Below are positions 1-8,797 of a stretch of 64,000 bases of DNA, piece after piece. Below the pieces are notes generated by a model, which was not told the DNA's origin, ran no database searches, and was given only the letters and a program-made list of their open reading frames with translations. The stretch is from the NCBI RefSeq assembly GCF_006517275.1, contig NZ_CP041191.1, positions 1,855,001 through 1,919,000 of the forward strand, in the 5' to 3' direction. Source of the DNA: Labrenzia sp. PHM005 (GTDB lineage: Bacteria > Pseudomonadota > Alphaproteobacteria > Rhizobiales > Stappiaceae). The position numbers were made by a program, and so were the translations under genes. Positions within the stretch are counted from its first letter, which is position 1. Each line of letters opens with the position of its first letter.

Positions 1-28
1 TTGTCGGGCGCTTAAGGGCAGGGCGCGC

Positions 29-835
29 GTGACACTCAAACACTTGCATATTCGTGATGAAGGCGACGGCCGCCCATTGGTCTTCCTTCATGGCTGGACG
101 TGTCCCGGCGTGTTTTTTGATCCGCAAGTGTCGGCCTTGAAAGGTCACGCCCGCTGCATTGTTCCAGACCTTCCAGGACATGGCAGATCGGAGGATTGCC
201 GGCCGCTCACGATTGAGGCATCTGCTGATGCCGTCTATGCCTATTTGGAAGAGAAGGACCTGACGGACGTCGTTTTGTGTGGCTGGTCCATGGGCGCGCT
301 GGTTGCTTATTCGATGATCGAACGGCACGGCGCGGACAGGATTTCCTCCGTGATTGCCGTTGATATGTCACCGAAGGTCCTGAACGACCCAGGCTGGTCA
401 AACGGCACTTTGAGCGGTTTGACGGCAGGCGAAAACGATCATTTCATAACCACAATTGCAAAGGATTGGCACCGCCTGCCGGGCCGGATCGCCCGGCGTC
501 TCTTTGCACGCGGGCAGGAGCCAGAGCTGGAAAGCTTTACGATGGCCAAAGGCGAAATCGCGTCTGCTAATCCGGTTCTTTTGACCGATATGTGGATGTC
601 GCTAACGGCGCTCGACTTTCGCAAGCTAATCCTGAGATTCCCTGTCCCCTTGCATCTTGCAGCCGGTGGCAAGAGCCAGCTTTATGGCCCGGGTGTGCAT
701 GCGTGGTATCAAGAGAATGTGTCGGATTTCCACCTGACGATTTTTGAAAACTCCGGCCATGCGCCGCATCTGGAAGAGCCGGAAAAGTTCAATGGGCTTT
801 TGCGGCAAGTGATCGGCGCTGAAACTGTTGCGTAA
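29..835 (+). CDS. alpha/beta hydrolase
   Basis: Cytoplasmic alpha/beta-hydrolase-fold esterase or lipase-like enzyme of 268 residues. Visible parts are the HGW oxyanion motif near residue 21, the nucleophile elbow GWSMG with Ser87, and the C-terminal catalytic His in SGHAPH near residue 244. Overall architecture resembles BioH-type carboxylesterases, but substrate cannot be read from sequence and biotin genes are not next to it. The start chosen is GTG at 29, preceded by a purine-rich stretch. The frame is open to the window edge, so a longer N-terminus is possible, but another frame ends with TAA at 13-15, which may be the tail of an upstream gene and favours GTG at 29. Confidence 0.8.
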   Translation: MTLKHLHIRDEGDGRPLVFLHGWTCPGVFFDPQVSALKGHARCIVPDLPGHGRSEDCRPLTIEASADAVYAYLEEKDLTDVVLCGWSMGALVAYSMIERHGADRISSVIAVDMSPKVLNDPGWSNGTLSGLTAGENDHFITTIAKDWHRLPGRIARRLFARGQEPELESFTMAKGEIASANPVLLTDMWMSLTALDFRKLILRFPVPLHLAAGGKSQLYGPGVHAWYQENVSDFHLTIFENSGHAPHLEEPEKFNGLLRQVIGAETVA

Positions 836-1162
836 GCTGTTTACATAAACTCTAGATTTCAAATTTTACTTCAACAGCTTGACAGCAAGTCCAGTGGTCA
901 TCTCCGACTCGATCGGGGATCCAATTCACTTTTCTGCAACGGCCAGAGCTTGGTGCGTTTGGAGGGAGTGGGAAGCCTTAAGTCCAATGTCGATCCGTTG
1001 TGCGGAAAGCGGCATTGGATCCCGCATCAGGTGCGGGATGACATCTGAGGATGGTGTGCGGCTGCATTCTTTGCTGTCCCGGCCATCGAGCCGGGACCTG
1101 TTGCCGCGAAGACGGGTCTCGGATCAAGTCCGGGACAGCTCTGGCAATAAATGGGCTGGACC
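836..1162. repeat. Intergenic cluster of palindromic repeats
   Basis: This gene-free stretch holds three hairpin-forming palindromes. The first is ATCTCCGA/TCGGGGAT at 900-920 with one mismatch. The second is the perfect ATCCCGCA/TGCGGGAT at 1019-1039. The third is GTCCCGG/CCGGGAC at 1076-1097, inside a larger unit bounded by GCTGTCCCGG (1073-1082) and CCGGGACAGC (1130-1139). The first is closely similar to a palindrome at 13349-13369. They look like REP/MITE-type dispersed intergenic repeats. An open frame at 879-1166 runs through them and is not considered a gene. Confidence 0.6.
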
Positions 1163-1531
1163 TTAACCTTTCCCGACATCCTCAACATAGACCAGTGCAC
1201 GTCCCTGGCAGATGCGGGTGCCGTCGGGTGTCTCGCAAATGGTTTCCAGATCGACCAGATGTTTTTCCGGGCGCAGGCGGGTAATGGTGACGGAAGCGGT
1301 CAGTTCTTCGCCGACGGGGGCAGGCTGCAAAAACTCCAGGCTTTGTTTCAGATAGTTCGTGCCGCGTCCCGGCAGTTTTACGCCCAGAAGATAAGAAAAC
1401 AGACCGCCAATAAGCGGACCGGGCACGGCGTCGGGTGTGCTGGCATCTGGACCGGCAAGTGCCGCGAAATCCTGCATGTCACTCTGCGTGTAGGAGCGTT
1501 TGATCTCGTCGCGTTGTCCAACTTCAAACAT
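1163..1531 (-). CDS. MaoC-like hotdog protein with degraded active site
   Basis: Hotdog-fold protein of 122 residues related to MaoC / (R)-specific enoyl-CoA hydratases, probably acting on acyl-CoA or acyl-carrier substrates in the cytoplasm. It aligns with the next gene upstream (1531-1920), but the region that should carry the D-x-N-P-x-H hydratase motif reads AGPDASTPDAVPGP, so the catalytic His is not evident. Its ATG shares one base with the upstream stop (TGATG), so the two are translationally coupled and may form a heterodimer in which only the partner is catalytic. It is the last gene of the operon running from the TetR gene. Confidence 0.75.
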   Translation of the reverse strand: MFEVGQRDEIKRSYTQSDMQDFAALAGPDASTPDAVPGPLIGGLFSYLLGVKLPGRGTNYLKQSLEFLQPAPVGEELTASVTITRLRPEKHLVDLETICETPDGTRICQGRALVYVEDVGKG

Positions 1532-1920
1532 CAGGCAGCTCCTTTGAGTGTGCAGCTTCCAGACAAAGTGACTGTGCCGTCCTTTGTCCGGGCGACTTCG
1601 ATCAGGATTTCACCCAGTTGATCCGAGTTCTCTGTGAAGGTCAGGGTCAGTTCCTCATCGGCATAGGACGGGTTCGGAAACATCAGGTTTTGCACCGCGT
1701 GGTCCTGATCCGGATAAAGGTCCTGCAAGTGACCGAACACCCGGGTGTAGAGCAGCATGCCGTGGGAGACTGTCCGGCCGAAGCGCGTGCGCGCGGAAAA
1801 TTCCGGATCGACATGGATCGGATTGTCGTCACCCGACAATTTGGCAAAGGCATCGAAGTCGGCCTGCGTCGGTGTCCAGGTGAATGTTTGTGTCGTTGGC
1901 GCGTCTGCGGTCAGGCTCAT
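1531..1920 (-). CDS. MaoC family (R)-enoyl-CoA hydratase
   Basis: Single-hotdog MaoC-type dehydratase of 129 residues, expected to hydrate 2-enoyl-CoA to (R)-3-hydroxyacyl-CoA. The hydratase signature is intact: SGDDNPIH at about residues 29-36 supplies the catalytic Asp and His, followed by TVSHGML. It lies just downstream of the acyl-CoA synthetase and overlaps the second hotdog gene by one base. The operon also has an enoyl-CoA hydratase and an acyl-CoA ligase, so it probably serves an acyl-CoA degradation route; the acyl substrate is unknown. Confidence 0.8.
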   Translation of the reverse strand: MSLTADAPTTQTFTWTPTQADFDAFAKLSGDDNPIHVDPEFSARTRFGRTVSHGMLLYTRVFGHLQDLYPDQDHAVQNLMFPNPSYADEELTLTFTENSDQLGEILIEVARTKDGTVTLSGSCTLKGAA

Positions 1921-1923
1921 GGG

Positions 1924-3462
1924 TCAGGCCTCCTCCGGGAGTTTTTCTAAAAAGGTGTCTTTCAAAATGTTCTTGCGGACCTTGCCGGCGGCAGTGCGCG
2001 GCAGATCATCTGAAACGGTGAAGGTTTTTGGGATTTTGTAAGGTGCCAATTGCTCGCGGCACCAGACGGGCAGTGTAGAGGTGTCGATCTGTTCTCCTGG
2101 ACGCGGGACCAGGAAGGCTGCGCCAACCTCACCCCATTTGTCGTCGGGAACTCCAATCACCACAGCCTCTAGAACAGCCGGATGGCTGACCAGGACCTTT
2201 TCGACTTCCGCCGGATACACATTTTCGCCGCCGGAGATGTACATGTCCTTGATCCGGTCGACGATGTAATAATATCCGTCTTCGTCGCGCCGGGCGACGT
2301 CACCGGACTTCAGCCAGCCGTCAACGGTGAATGTGGCGATAGTGGCCTCTTTGTTGTCCATATAGCCGGGCGTGATGTTGGGACCGCGAAACTGGACTTC
2401 GCCTTCTCCAGAACCTTCAATGGTCGCGCCATTCGCATCTTGCAGGCGAACGTCAGTCAGGATCTGTGCCTTGCCGACGGAGCCGATTTTTTCAGCAGCA
2501 TGATCGGGGTCCATCAAGAACACGGTTGGGCCGGTTTCGGTCATGCCCATCCCGTTGCAGATGGTCACACCGCGCTTCTGGAAATCGAGAAGCAGATGTT
2601 TGGGCACCGGAGCGCCGCCGCAGCCGAGCGATTGGACCGCTGAGAAGTTAGTATTTGTGAGGGCCTCAGACAGAGCCAGCGCTTGATAGATTGCGGGTAC
2701 TCCGAAAAAGCAGGTGACTTTGCCGGTATCGATCAGGCTCAGCGCGACATCCGGGTCGAACTTCCGTAAGACTGTCGACGCGCCACCATTCAGGAAGATC
2801 GGCAGGGTCGGCAGGTTGATGCCCGCCGTATGAAACAGGGGCAAAAAGTTGATGCCCAGTTCGCCCGTGCTGAGACCTGTCGCCTGGCTGTAGTTGATCA
2901 TGTTGGCGTAGGCCATTCCGGCGGTTTGGATGACGGCCTTTGGAAGACCGGTGGTGCCGGAGGTGTAAAGCAGATACCAGGGGGCGCTCGCTTTTACGGC
3001 TGAGGTGGCCGGAGATGCCGACGTTACCGTTTCAAGCAGGGGATCAAGGGCGCTGGTGCCATTTGCTGCCTGTCCAAGTGGCAATAGGTCCAAATTATCA
3101 CCTGCTGCCAGTTCATTTGCCGCCTCAGAAAAGGCCCCGTCATGAAACAGCAGCTTGGCTCCGGACGCCTCGAGAATGGGTTTGAGTTCGGCAACCGGCT
3201 GGCGCCAGTTCAAAGGCACCAACAGGACACCTGATTTCTGCGCGGCGAACAGCAGCACAAAAAAATCCGGGTGATTGTGGCAAAGGACTGCCATCCGGTC
3301 GCCGTGAGATAACTCTTTGTCCAACAGCAGATTGGCAAGCCGGTTTGCACGGACGTTGATGTCATTAAAAGTATAGCTCAGGCCCGTGTCGTGGTCGGTG
3401 AACGCCACAGCATCGGGTGTCAGCTCCGCCCGTTTGGCGGCCATATCGGTTAAAAACTCCAT
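1924..3462 (-). CDS. Acyl-CoA synthetase (AMP-binding)
   Basis: ATP-dependent acid:CoA ligase of the ANL superfamily, 512 residues from the preferred start. The P-loop motif YTSGTTGLPKAV, the hinge region GWLKSGDVARRDEDGYY, the YISGGENVYPAEVE motif and the C-terminal PRTAAGKVRKN with the adenylation lysine are all present, so it should be active. Start: the open frame begins 15 bases earlier, but ATG at 3462 is preceded by GGGAGGA at good spacing and begins MEFLTDM, a typical family N-terminus. It probably activates a medium/long fatty acid or aromatic acid for the neighbouring hydratases; the exact acid is not readable. Confidence 0.9.
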   Translation of the reverse strand: MEFLTDMAAKRAELTPDAVAFTDHDTGLSYTFNDINVRANRLANLLLDKELSHGDRMAVLCHNHPDFFVLLFAAQKSGVLLVPLNWRQPVAELKPILEASGAKLLFHDGAFSEAANELAAGDNLDLLPLGQAANGTSALDPLLETVTSASPATSAVKASAPWYLLYTSGTTGLPKAVIQTAGMAYANMINYSQATGLSTGELGINFLPLFHTAGINLPTLPIFLNGGASTVLRKFDPDVALSLIDTGKVTCFFGVPAIYQALALSEALTNTNFSAVQSLGCGGAPVPKHLLLDFQKRGVTICNGMGMTETGPTVFLMDPDHAAEKIGSVGKAQILTDVRLQDANGATIEGSGEGEVQFRGPNITPGYMDNKEATIATFTVDGWLKSGDVARRDEDGYYYIVDRIKDMYISGGENVYPAEVEKVLVSHPAVLEAVVIGVPDDKWGEVGAAFLVPRPGEQIDTSTLPVWCREQLAPYKIPKTFTVSDDLPRTAAGKVRKNILKDTFLEKLPEEA

Positions 3463-3509
3463 GTGTCCTCCCAACACCTGGGGTCCAGGTCAGTTATCAC
3501 GCTGAAGGT

Positions 3510-4283
3510 TTATGCGCTTCGTTTTGCAAAGGTGGTCATGCCCGCAAATGTCTCCGGTCTGACGATCAGTTCCAGGAATTTGGATTTCTCATGATCCAGG
3601 CGCTGCTGGACCAGTTTGCACCGGGCTGCGTCCCAGATGTTTTGCCGGGTTGCGGAATGGGTTTGTGAAAACCGTTTGGAAAATTCAGAAACCCAGCTTT
3701 CGATTATTTTGTCGAGTTCAGAGGCTGGGCACAGTTCGGTCACCAGCCCTAAGTCTCTGGCATCAGCGGCCTTGATCCGGGTGTTTAAGTATTGAATTTC
3801 GAGCGCTTTGGATGTTCCAACTTTCTCCGGGAGCAAAGCAGTCCAGCCACCATCAGGACCAAAGCCAACTTCAGAATAATAGGGCTGAACGAAGGCGTGG
3901 TCGGCCATGGCAACCATATCCGCGGCCAACAGAAGTCCAGTCGATCCGCCGGTCACTGGGCCATTGATGGCGGCCAAGACAGGTGCCGGAAAGGCTAATA
4001 GAGCCATGATGACGTCGTGCAGCGAACCAACGAGCTTGTCGGCGTAAGACAAAAGCTGGTCTTCTGAAGTAGCATTTTCCAGAAAACTGCCAACATCACC
4101 ACCCGTCGAAAAACTGCGTCCGCGCGCGGACACTACCAGCGCAGTGGGTTTGTGGGCTTTTGCTCTTTCGATTGCAGTCAGCATCTCGTCGAGCAACGGC
4201 TGGACAAGGGCATTGTGGCGCGCCGGTTTGTTCAGATAGAGCCAAATGGCGCCATCTCTGTCTTCCGTTTCAATGAGGTTCAT
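3510..4283 (-). CDS. Enoyl-CoA hydratase/isomerase
   Basis: Crotonase-superfamily protein of 257 residues. The oxyanion segments are visible: GRSFSTGGDV near residue 64 and NGPVTGGSTGLLLAADM near residue 110, followed by a Glu-containing segment YSEVGFGPDGG that likely supplies the catalytic acid. The frame is open further upstream, but ATG at 4283 fits the family start and overlaps the stop of the TetR gene by four bases (ATGA). This indicates co-transcription with the regulator and the acyl-CoA synthetase. It likely performs the hydration step on the CoA ester made in this operon. Confidence 0.85.
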   Translation of the reverse strand: MNLIETEDRDGAIWLYLNKPARHNALVQPLLDEMLTAIERAKAHKPTALVVSARGRSFSTGGDVGSFLENATSEDQLLSYADKLVGSLHDVIMALLAFPAPVLAAINGPVTGGSTGLLLAADMVAMADHAFVQPYYSEVGFGPDGGWTALLPEKVGTSKALEIQYLNTRIKAADARDLGLVTELCPASELDKIIESWVSEFSKRFSQTHSATRQNIWDAARCKLVQQRLDHEKSKFLELIVRPETFAGMTTFAKRSA

Positions 4284-4921
4284 GGTTTCAAGCCATTGAC
4301 GATCAAATGGTGAGCACTGTCGACCAGCTCGGGAATGGTTTTTTTGGTGTGAAAAACGACCAGCTGCTCGCCGAGAGCGCGGCCGATCCCCATAAGAGCC
4401 CACGCACGAATTTCTGCATCGCCTTCCGAAATCTGACCCTTCTTGACGGCCGCAAGCAGACCGACCCGGTATCCGGTGACGAACTTGGAGTAATACTCCT
4501 GATATGCTGCAGGATCGACAAAGAGGGCTTCTTGAACAATTTTGTAGAGATTGGGATGAGCTCTAACAAAGCGCAAAAAAGCGGTGAGGCCGGCCTTCTC
4601 GACGTCAAGCCGGTCTGTCAGTGATACGGACGATTCGGAAATCGTATGGCGGACAAGGCGGCCCATTTCCAGAACCAGCTCTGAAAACACCTGCTCTTTT
4701 GTTTTGAAGTAAATATAGAAAGTGCCTTGTGCGACTCCGGCTTCGCTGGTGATATGGCCAATGGAGGCGTCGTTATAACCTTTTTCGCCAATGACCCGTT
4801 CGGCGGCAGACAGAATTGCCCGCCGGGTCGCCTCTCCGCGGGCCGTTTTGGGCTGCGGAATCGCTGATTTTCCGGTCGATTTGTTTTGTTTTTGCGAGTT
4901 CGGCGCGGAGGTGGTCACCAT
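4280..4921 (-). CDS. TetR family transcriptional regulator
   Basis: TetR-type regulator of 213 residues. The N-terminal helix-turn-helix spans about residues 27-72 (from TRRAILSAAERVIGEKGY to GTFYIYFKTKEQVF), followed by an all-helical ligand domain. It is the first gene of the leftward acyl-CoA operon and starts at ATG 4921 with GGAAGGA upstream. A perfect palindrome lies about 20 bases upstream of its start, so it probably represses itself and the operon, responding to an acyl-CoA or fatty acid as FadR/PaaR-like TetR proteins do. The ligand is inferred from the neighbours only. Confidence 0.88.
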   Translation of the reverse strand: MVTTSAPNSQKQNKSTGKSAIPQPKTARGEATRRAILSAAERVIGEKGYNDASIGHITSEAGVAQGTFYIYFKTKEQVFSELVLEMGRLVRHTISESSVSLTDRLDVEKAGLTAFLRFVRAHPNLYKIVQEALFVDPAAYQEYYSKFVTGYRVGLLAAVKKGQISEGDAEIRAWALMGIGRALGEQLVVFHTKKTIPELVDSAHHLIVNGLKP

Positions 4922-4941
4922 CGCATCCTTCCAAATTCCTG

Positions 4942-4965
4942 AAACATGAACCAGTATTCATGTTT
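4942..4965. promoter_or_regulatory. Candidate TetR operator palindrome
   Basis: Perfect inverted repeat AAACATGAA-N6-TTCATGTTT located 21-44 bases upstream of the TetR start codon and between two divergent genes. Size and symmetry fit a TetR-dimer operator. Binding by the adjacent regulator is inferred. Confidence 0.6.
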
Positions 4966-5062
4966 TGTGGCTGCGCGCAAGCGGTATTCTGTTTTTAAGG
5001 TTTGGCGATCGCTTGAAGAAGGAACAGAAAACGGCCTATGTCGTATCGTCGCAGCGCCACAA

Positions 5063-5111
5063 TTGATTTTTGTCATGGCCGTAAATTTGATATTCAGTTT
5101 TGAATGAATAT
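5063..5111. promoter_or_regulatory. hemA upstream region: FNR-like half match and palindrome
   Basis: TTGAT-TTTT-GTCAT at 5063-5076 resembles an FNR/FnrL box (TTGAT-N4-ATCAA) with an imperfect right half. ATATTCA-N8-TGAATAT at 5090-5111 is a perfect 7-bp inverted repeat. Both lie 125-180 bases before the hemA start. Oxygen-regulated hemA is known in Rhodobacter, so the FNR-like box is plausible but weak. The remaining stretch to 5238 shows nothing else recognisable except the hemA ribosome binding site GAGGGGAG. Confidence 0.3.
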
Positions 5112-5238
5112 AAGGTGGGCTGCAGGCCAATGATGGTTTGGTTGCTTGCGAATCGATATATGCGGAGCACGGACGCGGTGCTGCGCGCGGGTTTAAAGGA
5201 ACGCTGGGCTGGCCTGGCGGATTGAGGGGAGCCGCATC

Positions 5239-6456
5239 ATGGACGTGACTGCGTACCTGGAAGAGCGCTTAAGTAAACTGCACGACAACGGTAACTACCG
5301 TGTATTTGCCGACTTGGAACGGCATTCCGGCGATTTTCCGAAAGCGACGCGCTACCGTGAAGATGGCTCTACGCAGGATGTGACCGTTTGGTGCTCCAAT
5401 GACTATCTGGGCATGGGGCAGCATGAAAAGGTGACCGGAGCAATGCAGGATGTGCTGGCCAAATGCGGTGCCGGCGCTGGCGGGACCCGTAACATTTCCG
5501 GCACGAATCACTACCATGTCCTACTTGAGCGCGAATTGGCCGATCTCCACGCCAAAGATGCTGCTCTGATCTTTACATCTGGATATGTCTCCAACTGGGC
5601 GGCCCTGGGCACACTTGCTTCCCAAGTCCCGGGCATGATCGTTTATTCCGATTCCCTCAATCACGCGTCTATGATTGAAGGTATCCGCCATGCGCGTTGC
5701 GAGAAGCGGATCTTCAAACACAACGATGTTGCTGATCTCGAGCGCCTGATGGCAGCTGATGATCCCAATGCCCCGAAGATGGTGGCTTTCGAGAGCGTCT
5801 ATTCCATGGACGGCGATATCGCGCCGATCGAGGAAATCTGTGATGTCGCCGACAAGTTCGGGGCGATCACCTATCTCGATGAAGTGCACGCGGTTGGCAT
5901 GTATGGCCCGCGCGGCGGCGGCGTCGCTGAGCGCGAAGGACTGATGGACCGGCTGACCATCATTGAAGGCACTCTTGGCAAGGCCTTTGGCGTGATGGGC
6001 GGCTACATCACCGGTTCTAAGACGGTAATCGACTTTGTCCGCTCCTTTGCATCTGGCTTTATCTTTACAACGGCTCTACCGCCGGCGCTGGCAGCTGGTG
6101 CTGCAGCTTCCATCCGTCATCTGAAGGACAGTCAGGAAGAGCGCGCTGCCCATAAACAGCGGGTAGCGCAAGTACGCGCAGCATTGGACAAACGCGGTAT
6201 CCCGCACATGGAAAACCCAAGCCACATTGTTCCGGTGATGGTGGGGGATGCTAAAAAGTGCAAGTGGATCTCTGACATCCTTCTGGATACCTATGGGATC
6301 TACGTTCAGCCGATCAACTATCCGACTGTTCCGGTCGGAACCGAGCGGTTACGCTTCACACCGACACCATTGCACAGCGATGCCGATATCGAGCATTTGG
6401 CAAACGCGATCAGCGATTTGTGGTCCCAATGCGCCCTGGCACGGGCCGTCGCCTGA
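5239..6456 (+). CDS. hemA: 5-aminolevulinate synthase
   Basis: Pyridoxal-phosphate enzyme that condenses glycine and succinyl-CoA to 5-aminolevulinate, the first step of tetrapyrrole synthesis by the C4 route typical of alphaproteobacteria. Its 405 residues match the family length. Visible are [10 protein letters not shown] near residue 51, [12 protein letters not shown] near 82, [15 protein letters not shown] near 212 and the PLP lysine in GTLGKAFG, Lys248. ATG at 5239 has GAGGGGAG upstream. It is a single-gene unit divergent from the TetR operon and followed by a terminator. Heme demand is high here (hydrogenase, cytochrome b and c partners), but no direct link is visible. Confidence 0.96.
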   Translation: MDVTAYLEERLSKLHDNGNYRVFADLERHSGDFPKATRYREDGSTQDVTVWCSNDYLGMGQHEKVTGAMQDVLAKCGAGAGGTRNISGTNHYHVLLERELADLHAKDAALIFTSGYVSNWAALGTLASQVPGMIVYSDSLNHASMIEGIRHARCEKRIFKHNDVADLERLMAADDPNAPKMVAFESVYSMDGDIAPIEEICDVADKFGAITYLDEVHAVGMYGPRGGGVAEREGLMDRLTIIEGTLGKAFGVMGGYITGSKTVIDFVRSFASGFIFTTALPPALAAGAAASIRHLKDSQEERAAHKQRVAQVRAALDKRGIPHMENPSHIVPVMVGDAKKCKWISDILLDTYGIYVQPINYPTVPVGTERLRFTPTPLHSDADIEHLANAISDLWSQCALARAVA

Positions 6457-6484
6457 TCAGAAAACTGGCTTGTTACAAGAAAAC

Positions 6485-6514
6485 CCCGCGCTTTAGCGGA
6501 AGCGCGGGATTTTC
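6485..6514 (+). terminator. Rho-independent terminator after hemA
   Basis: Perfect stem CCCGCGCTT (6485-6493) / AAGCGCGGG (6500-6508) with a six-base loop, followed by ATTTTCT. It lies 28 bases after the hemA stop. Confidence 0.75.
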
Positions 6515-6592
6515 TATATCGAGCTTGGTTTGGCAGCGGTGGTGCAAATCATCTGCTGGACAGGTGGCCGCAATGATGGGGCAAGCGAGCTT

Positions 6593-7732
6593 TTAAAGCC
6601 CCATTGAGCTGATCATCTCATCAAATTGGCGGGCGAGAAGTTCAAGGTTCACCTCGGTGCTTGCCGTAAACGCCCGGCCGCGCGGATTTTCCGTGATTGC
6701 CGAACGATATTCAAACTCCAGCTGATGGGCCATCATGGCGTAATGCGGGGTGCCCATGGCTGGACTGAAAAGCTCCAGAACACCGGTCTTGGCTCCGGCC
6801 CTGAAAATCATGTTGGTCAAAGCAGCGCCATGGGCGCCTGCAATGATTGGGGCTTGAGAAAACCTATCGGCCTGTTCCCTGAGCGTGAGCGTTGCCGGAT
6901 CAATCAGTTCAAAGCCAGCGCTTTCTGCGAGCCGGCTGACACGATCTTGATTGCGGAACATCCGGCCGTTCGCCGCATTGCCTGCGCGCAATGTAAAGAC
7001 TGGTTTTCCAGTGTTTTGCGGCGCTTTTTCCCGGAAAACATCGGCAATCCAGGTCATTGTATTTCCGCGGCAGAAATAGGGCAGGGACAAGTAAGCTTCG
7101 TCGACCTGAATGATTTCATTGCGTTTTTGAACCAGAATATCCCGGCCGAAAAAGGCGCCGATCTCCTGAGCTTGCTGGAAAAACGGTCTGTTGGCTGAAA
7201 TCTCGTTGATGAGAAATGGGATCGATTTAGGCAACCCGTGTTGTTCCACGAGCCAGACCTTGTTCATGATGTACATGAAGAAATGGAAGTAGTTATCGCC
7301 GTAAACATGATGCAGCAGAATCGCGTTAGGTAACTTGCGTTCCGGTAGTTTGCGATGCGGCAGAAACAGGGGGCTGCGCTCGCGCTCCGGGAGATCGCTC
7401 GTGCCCCAGAGTACGCGTCCATTGTGAAACAAAACGCCAATTCTCGGGTCGACTGTGCAGGGCGCAAGGGCTTGGTAGAGGCCCTCGGTTTCGCAAATCC
7501 CTTTGCGTTCCGCAGCCCATTCCAGCGCTTGATCCGGCATAGGTGCATCTATTTCAAAACAAAAAGGTGCACTTTTGCGTTCAACGAGGGGGGTCAGGAT
7601 TTCAGAAGGCGCTTGTGTGGGTATGAAGGAATCCCGTGCGCGCAGTAATGATTTTCTTACGCGGTGATACTGGTCACGTAACGGATAGTTCATTCTGCCA
7701 GGGTCTTTTGTTGCGTGTCTGTGTTCTCGCAT
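6593..7732 (-). CDS. GT61-like (DUF563) glycosyltransferase
   Basis: 379-residue protein of the glycosyltransferase 61 / DUF563 type, usually involved in capsule or surface polysaccharide assembly. The diagnostic C-terminal motif is IIAGAHGAALTNMIF near residue 295, with a preceding FTLRAGNAANGRMFRN segment typical of the nucleotide-sugar side. No signal peptide is seen, so it is probably cytoplasmic. ATG at 7732 gives the longest form; a second in-frame ATG at 7693 (MNYPLRDQ) is equally possible because neither has a strong ribosome binding site. It stands alone, without other polysaccharide genes nearby, so sugar donor and acceptor are unknown. Confidence 0.7.
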   Translation of the reverse strand: MREHRHATKDPGRMNYPLRDQYHRVRKSLLRARDSFIPTQAPSEILTPLVERKSAPFCFEIDAPMPDQALEWAAERKGICETEGLYQALAPCTVDPRIGVLFHNGRVLWGTSDLPERERSPLFLPHRKLPERKLPNAILLHHVYGDNYFHFFMYIMNKVWLVEQHGLPKSIPFLINEISANRPFFQQAQEIGAFFGRDILVQKRNEIIQVDEAYLSLPYFCRGNTMTWIADVFREKAPQNTGKPVFTLRAGNAANGRMFRNQDRVSRLAESAGFELIDPATLTLREQADRFSQAPIIAGAHGAALTNMIFRAGAKTGVLELFSPAMGTPHYAMMAHQLEFEYRSAITENPRGRAFTASTEVNLELLARQFDEMISSMGL

Positions 7733-7989
7733 TTCTACTCGGAAACTTCAGAGAAATGCAGGCAAATTTGCAGAAACTCGAGGCGGGTTTTCGGTACCAC
7801 ACTGCGTTGTTTAAGACAATTCTCTGGTCCTTGATCGGTCACTCGTGCCTTTTTTGAAGAGCTCAAAACAGAGCTTTGTCGAAGTTTTCTAAGCAGTTCC
7901 TGACTGTGGTAAGATCCTGCTTGAGTGCTTTTCAATTAACGCTGCGTCAATAGCGTTCGCTTTAACTTTGGGCGAAAGGGTATTTGAAA

Positions 7990-8691
7990 ATGCTCCGTGG
8001 CCTGGCCATAATTGTTTTGAGTTTTTCTTGGGCACACTCTGCCATGTCGGCCGACTGTCCGCCCATTATTGCCGCCATATCGGATGCAGAACTGAACGCC
8101 GTCATCATTCCAAAAACAGAAGCATTGTACAGGCAACTCGGTTGTGAACTCAAACTGACCAAGCTGCCCGGGCGCCGTGGCATTGTCGAATTCAATTCTG
8201 GACGCGTTGATGGAGAGCTGTTCCGGATCCCGATCATTGAGAAACTCTACCAAGTGCCGTTTGTCCGGTCACAGTTTCCGCTCCTTGAAGTACAACAAGG
8301 TGTTTGGATAAAGGCGGGGCGGACACTCAAGCAACGCTCGTTGATCGGATATGTAATTGGCCGGCGATGGCAGGAAGAATTTGCTGAAGATCATCACGAT
8401 AAATACCGTTTCGTGAAATACTCCGGTACAGCTGAAATGAGAACAGACTACCGGGTCGGCCGTCTCGATGGGTTCTTGTCATCTTCGCCAACAATCGAAA
8501 CCCTGATGGAAAGCAATAAACTCTCCGAGCTTCCTGAACTGGCGTTAAAGACCAAAGTCGTTTCCCTTCACCACTACGTTCATGAAACCTATGAGCCCTT
8601 CATGGCGAAGTTCAATAAGTTGCTCGAATTATGCGCAACGGATTGTCAAAAAAGCGGAAATTGCCAGAACAGCACTTGCCCGACCAATTGA
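7990..8691 (+). CDS. Periplasmic solute-binding protein, family 3-like
   Basis: 233-residue exported protein with a clear signal peptide (positively charged start, hydrophobic LAIIVLSFSW, cleavage near AMSA-DC). The mature part resembles type 2 periplasmic binding proteins of the SBP_bac_3 class, as found in amino-acid ABC systems or as sensory solute binders. No permease or ATPase is adjacent. Mature cysteines include a C-terminal cluster (CATDCQKSGNCQNSTC) that is unusual for the family. ATG at 7990 is preferred over the in-frame TTG at 7984 because GAAAGGG lies upstream at better spacing. Ligand is unknown. Confidence 0.65.
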   Translation: MLRGLAIIVLSFSWAHSAMSADCPPIIAAISDAELNAVIIPKTEALYRQLGCELKLTKLPGRRGIVEFNSGRVDGELFRIPIIEKLYQVPFVRSQFPLLEVQQGVWIKAGRTLKQRSLIGYVIGRRWQEEFAEDHHDKYRFVKYSGTAEMRTDYRVGRLDGFLSSSPTIETLMESNKLSELPELALKTKVVSLHHYVHETYEPFMAKFNKLLELCATDCQKSGNCQNSTCPTN

Positions 8692-8797
8692 TGGTCGGAC
8701 GGTTCGGCCATATCTTCTGAGATCGATTTAGATAGAAGGCGACAGGCCTCGAAACTTCAGGAAAAAGAGCGGCTTTTACCGCATTAATTTGCAACGT

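Noticed and set aside
900-1139. CRISPR array
   Set aside because: The palindromes differ in sequence, are irregularly spaced and have no equal-length spacers; no cas genes are in the window.
879-1166. Open frame of 95 codons on the plus strand
   Set aside because: It runs through three palindromic repeats, has no ribosome binding site or recognisable domain, and is best explained as intergenic repeat DNA.
7735-7935. Short minus-strand frame upstream of the GT61-like gene
   Set aside because: No ribosome binding site and no coding pattern; the position fits an upstream region.
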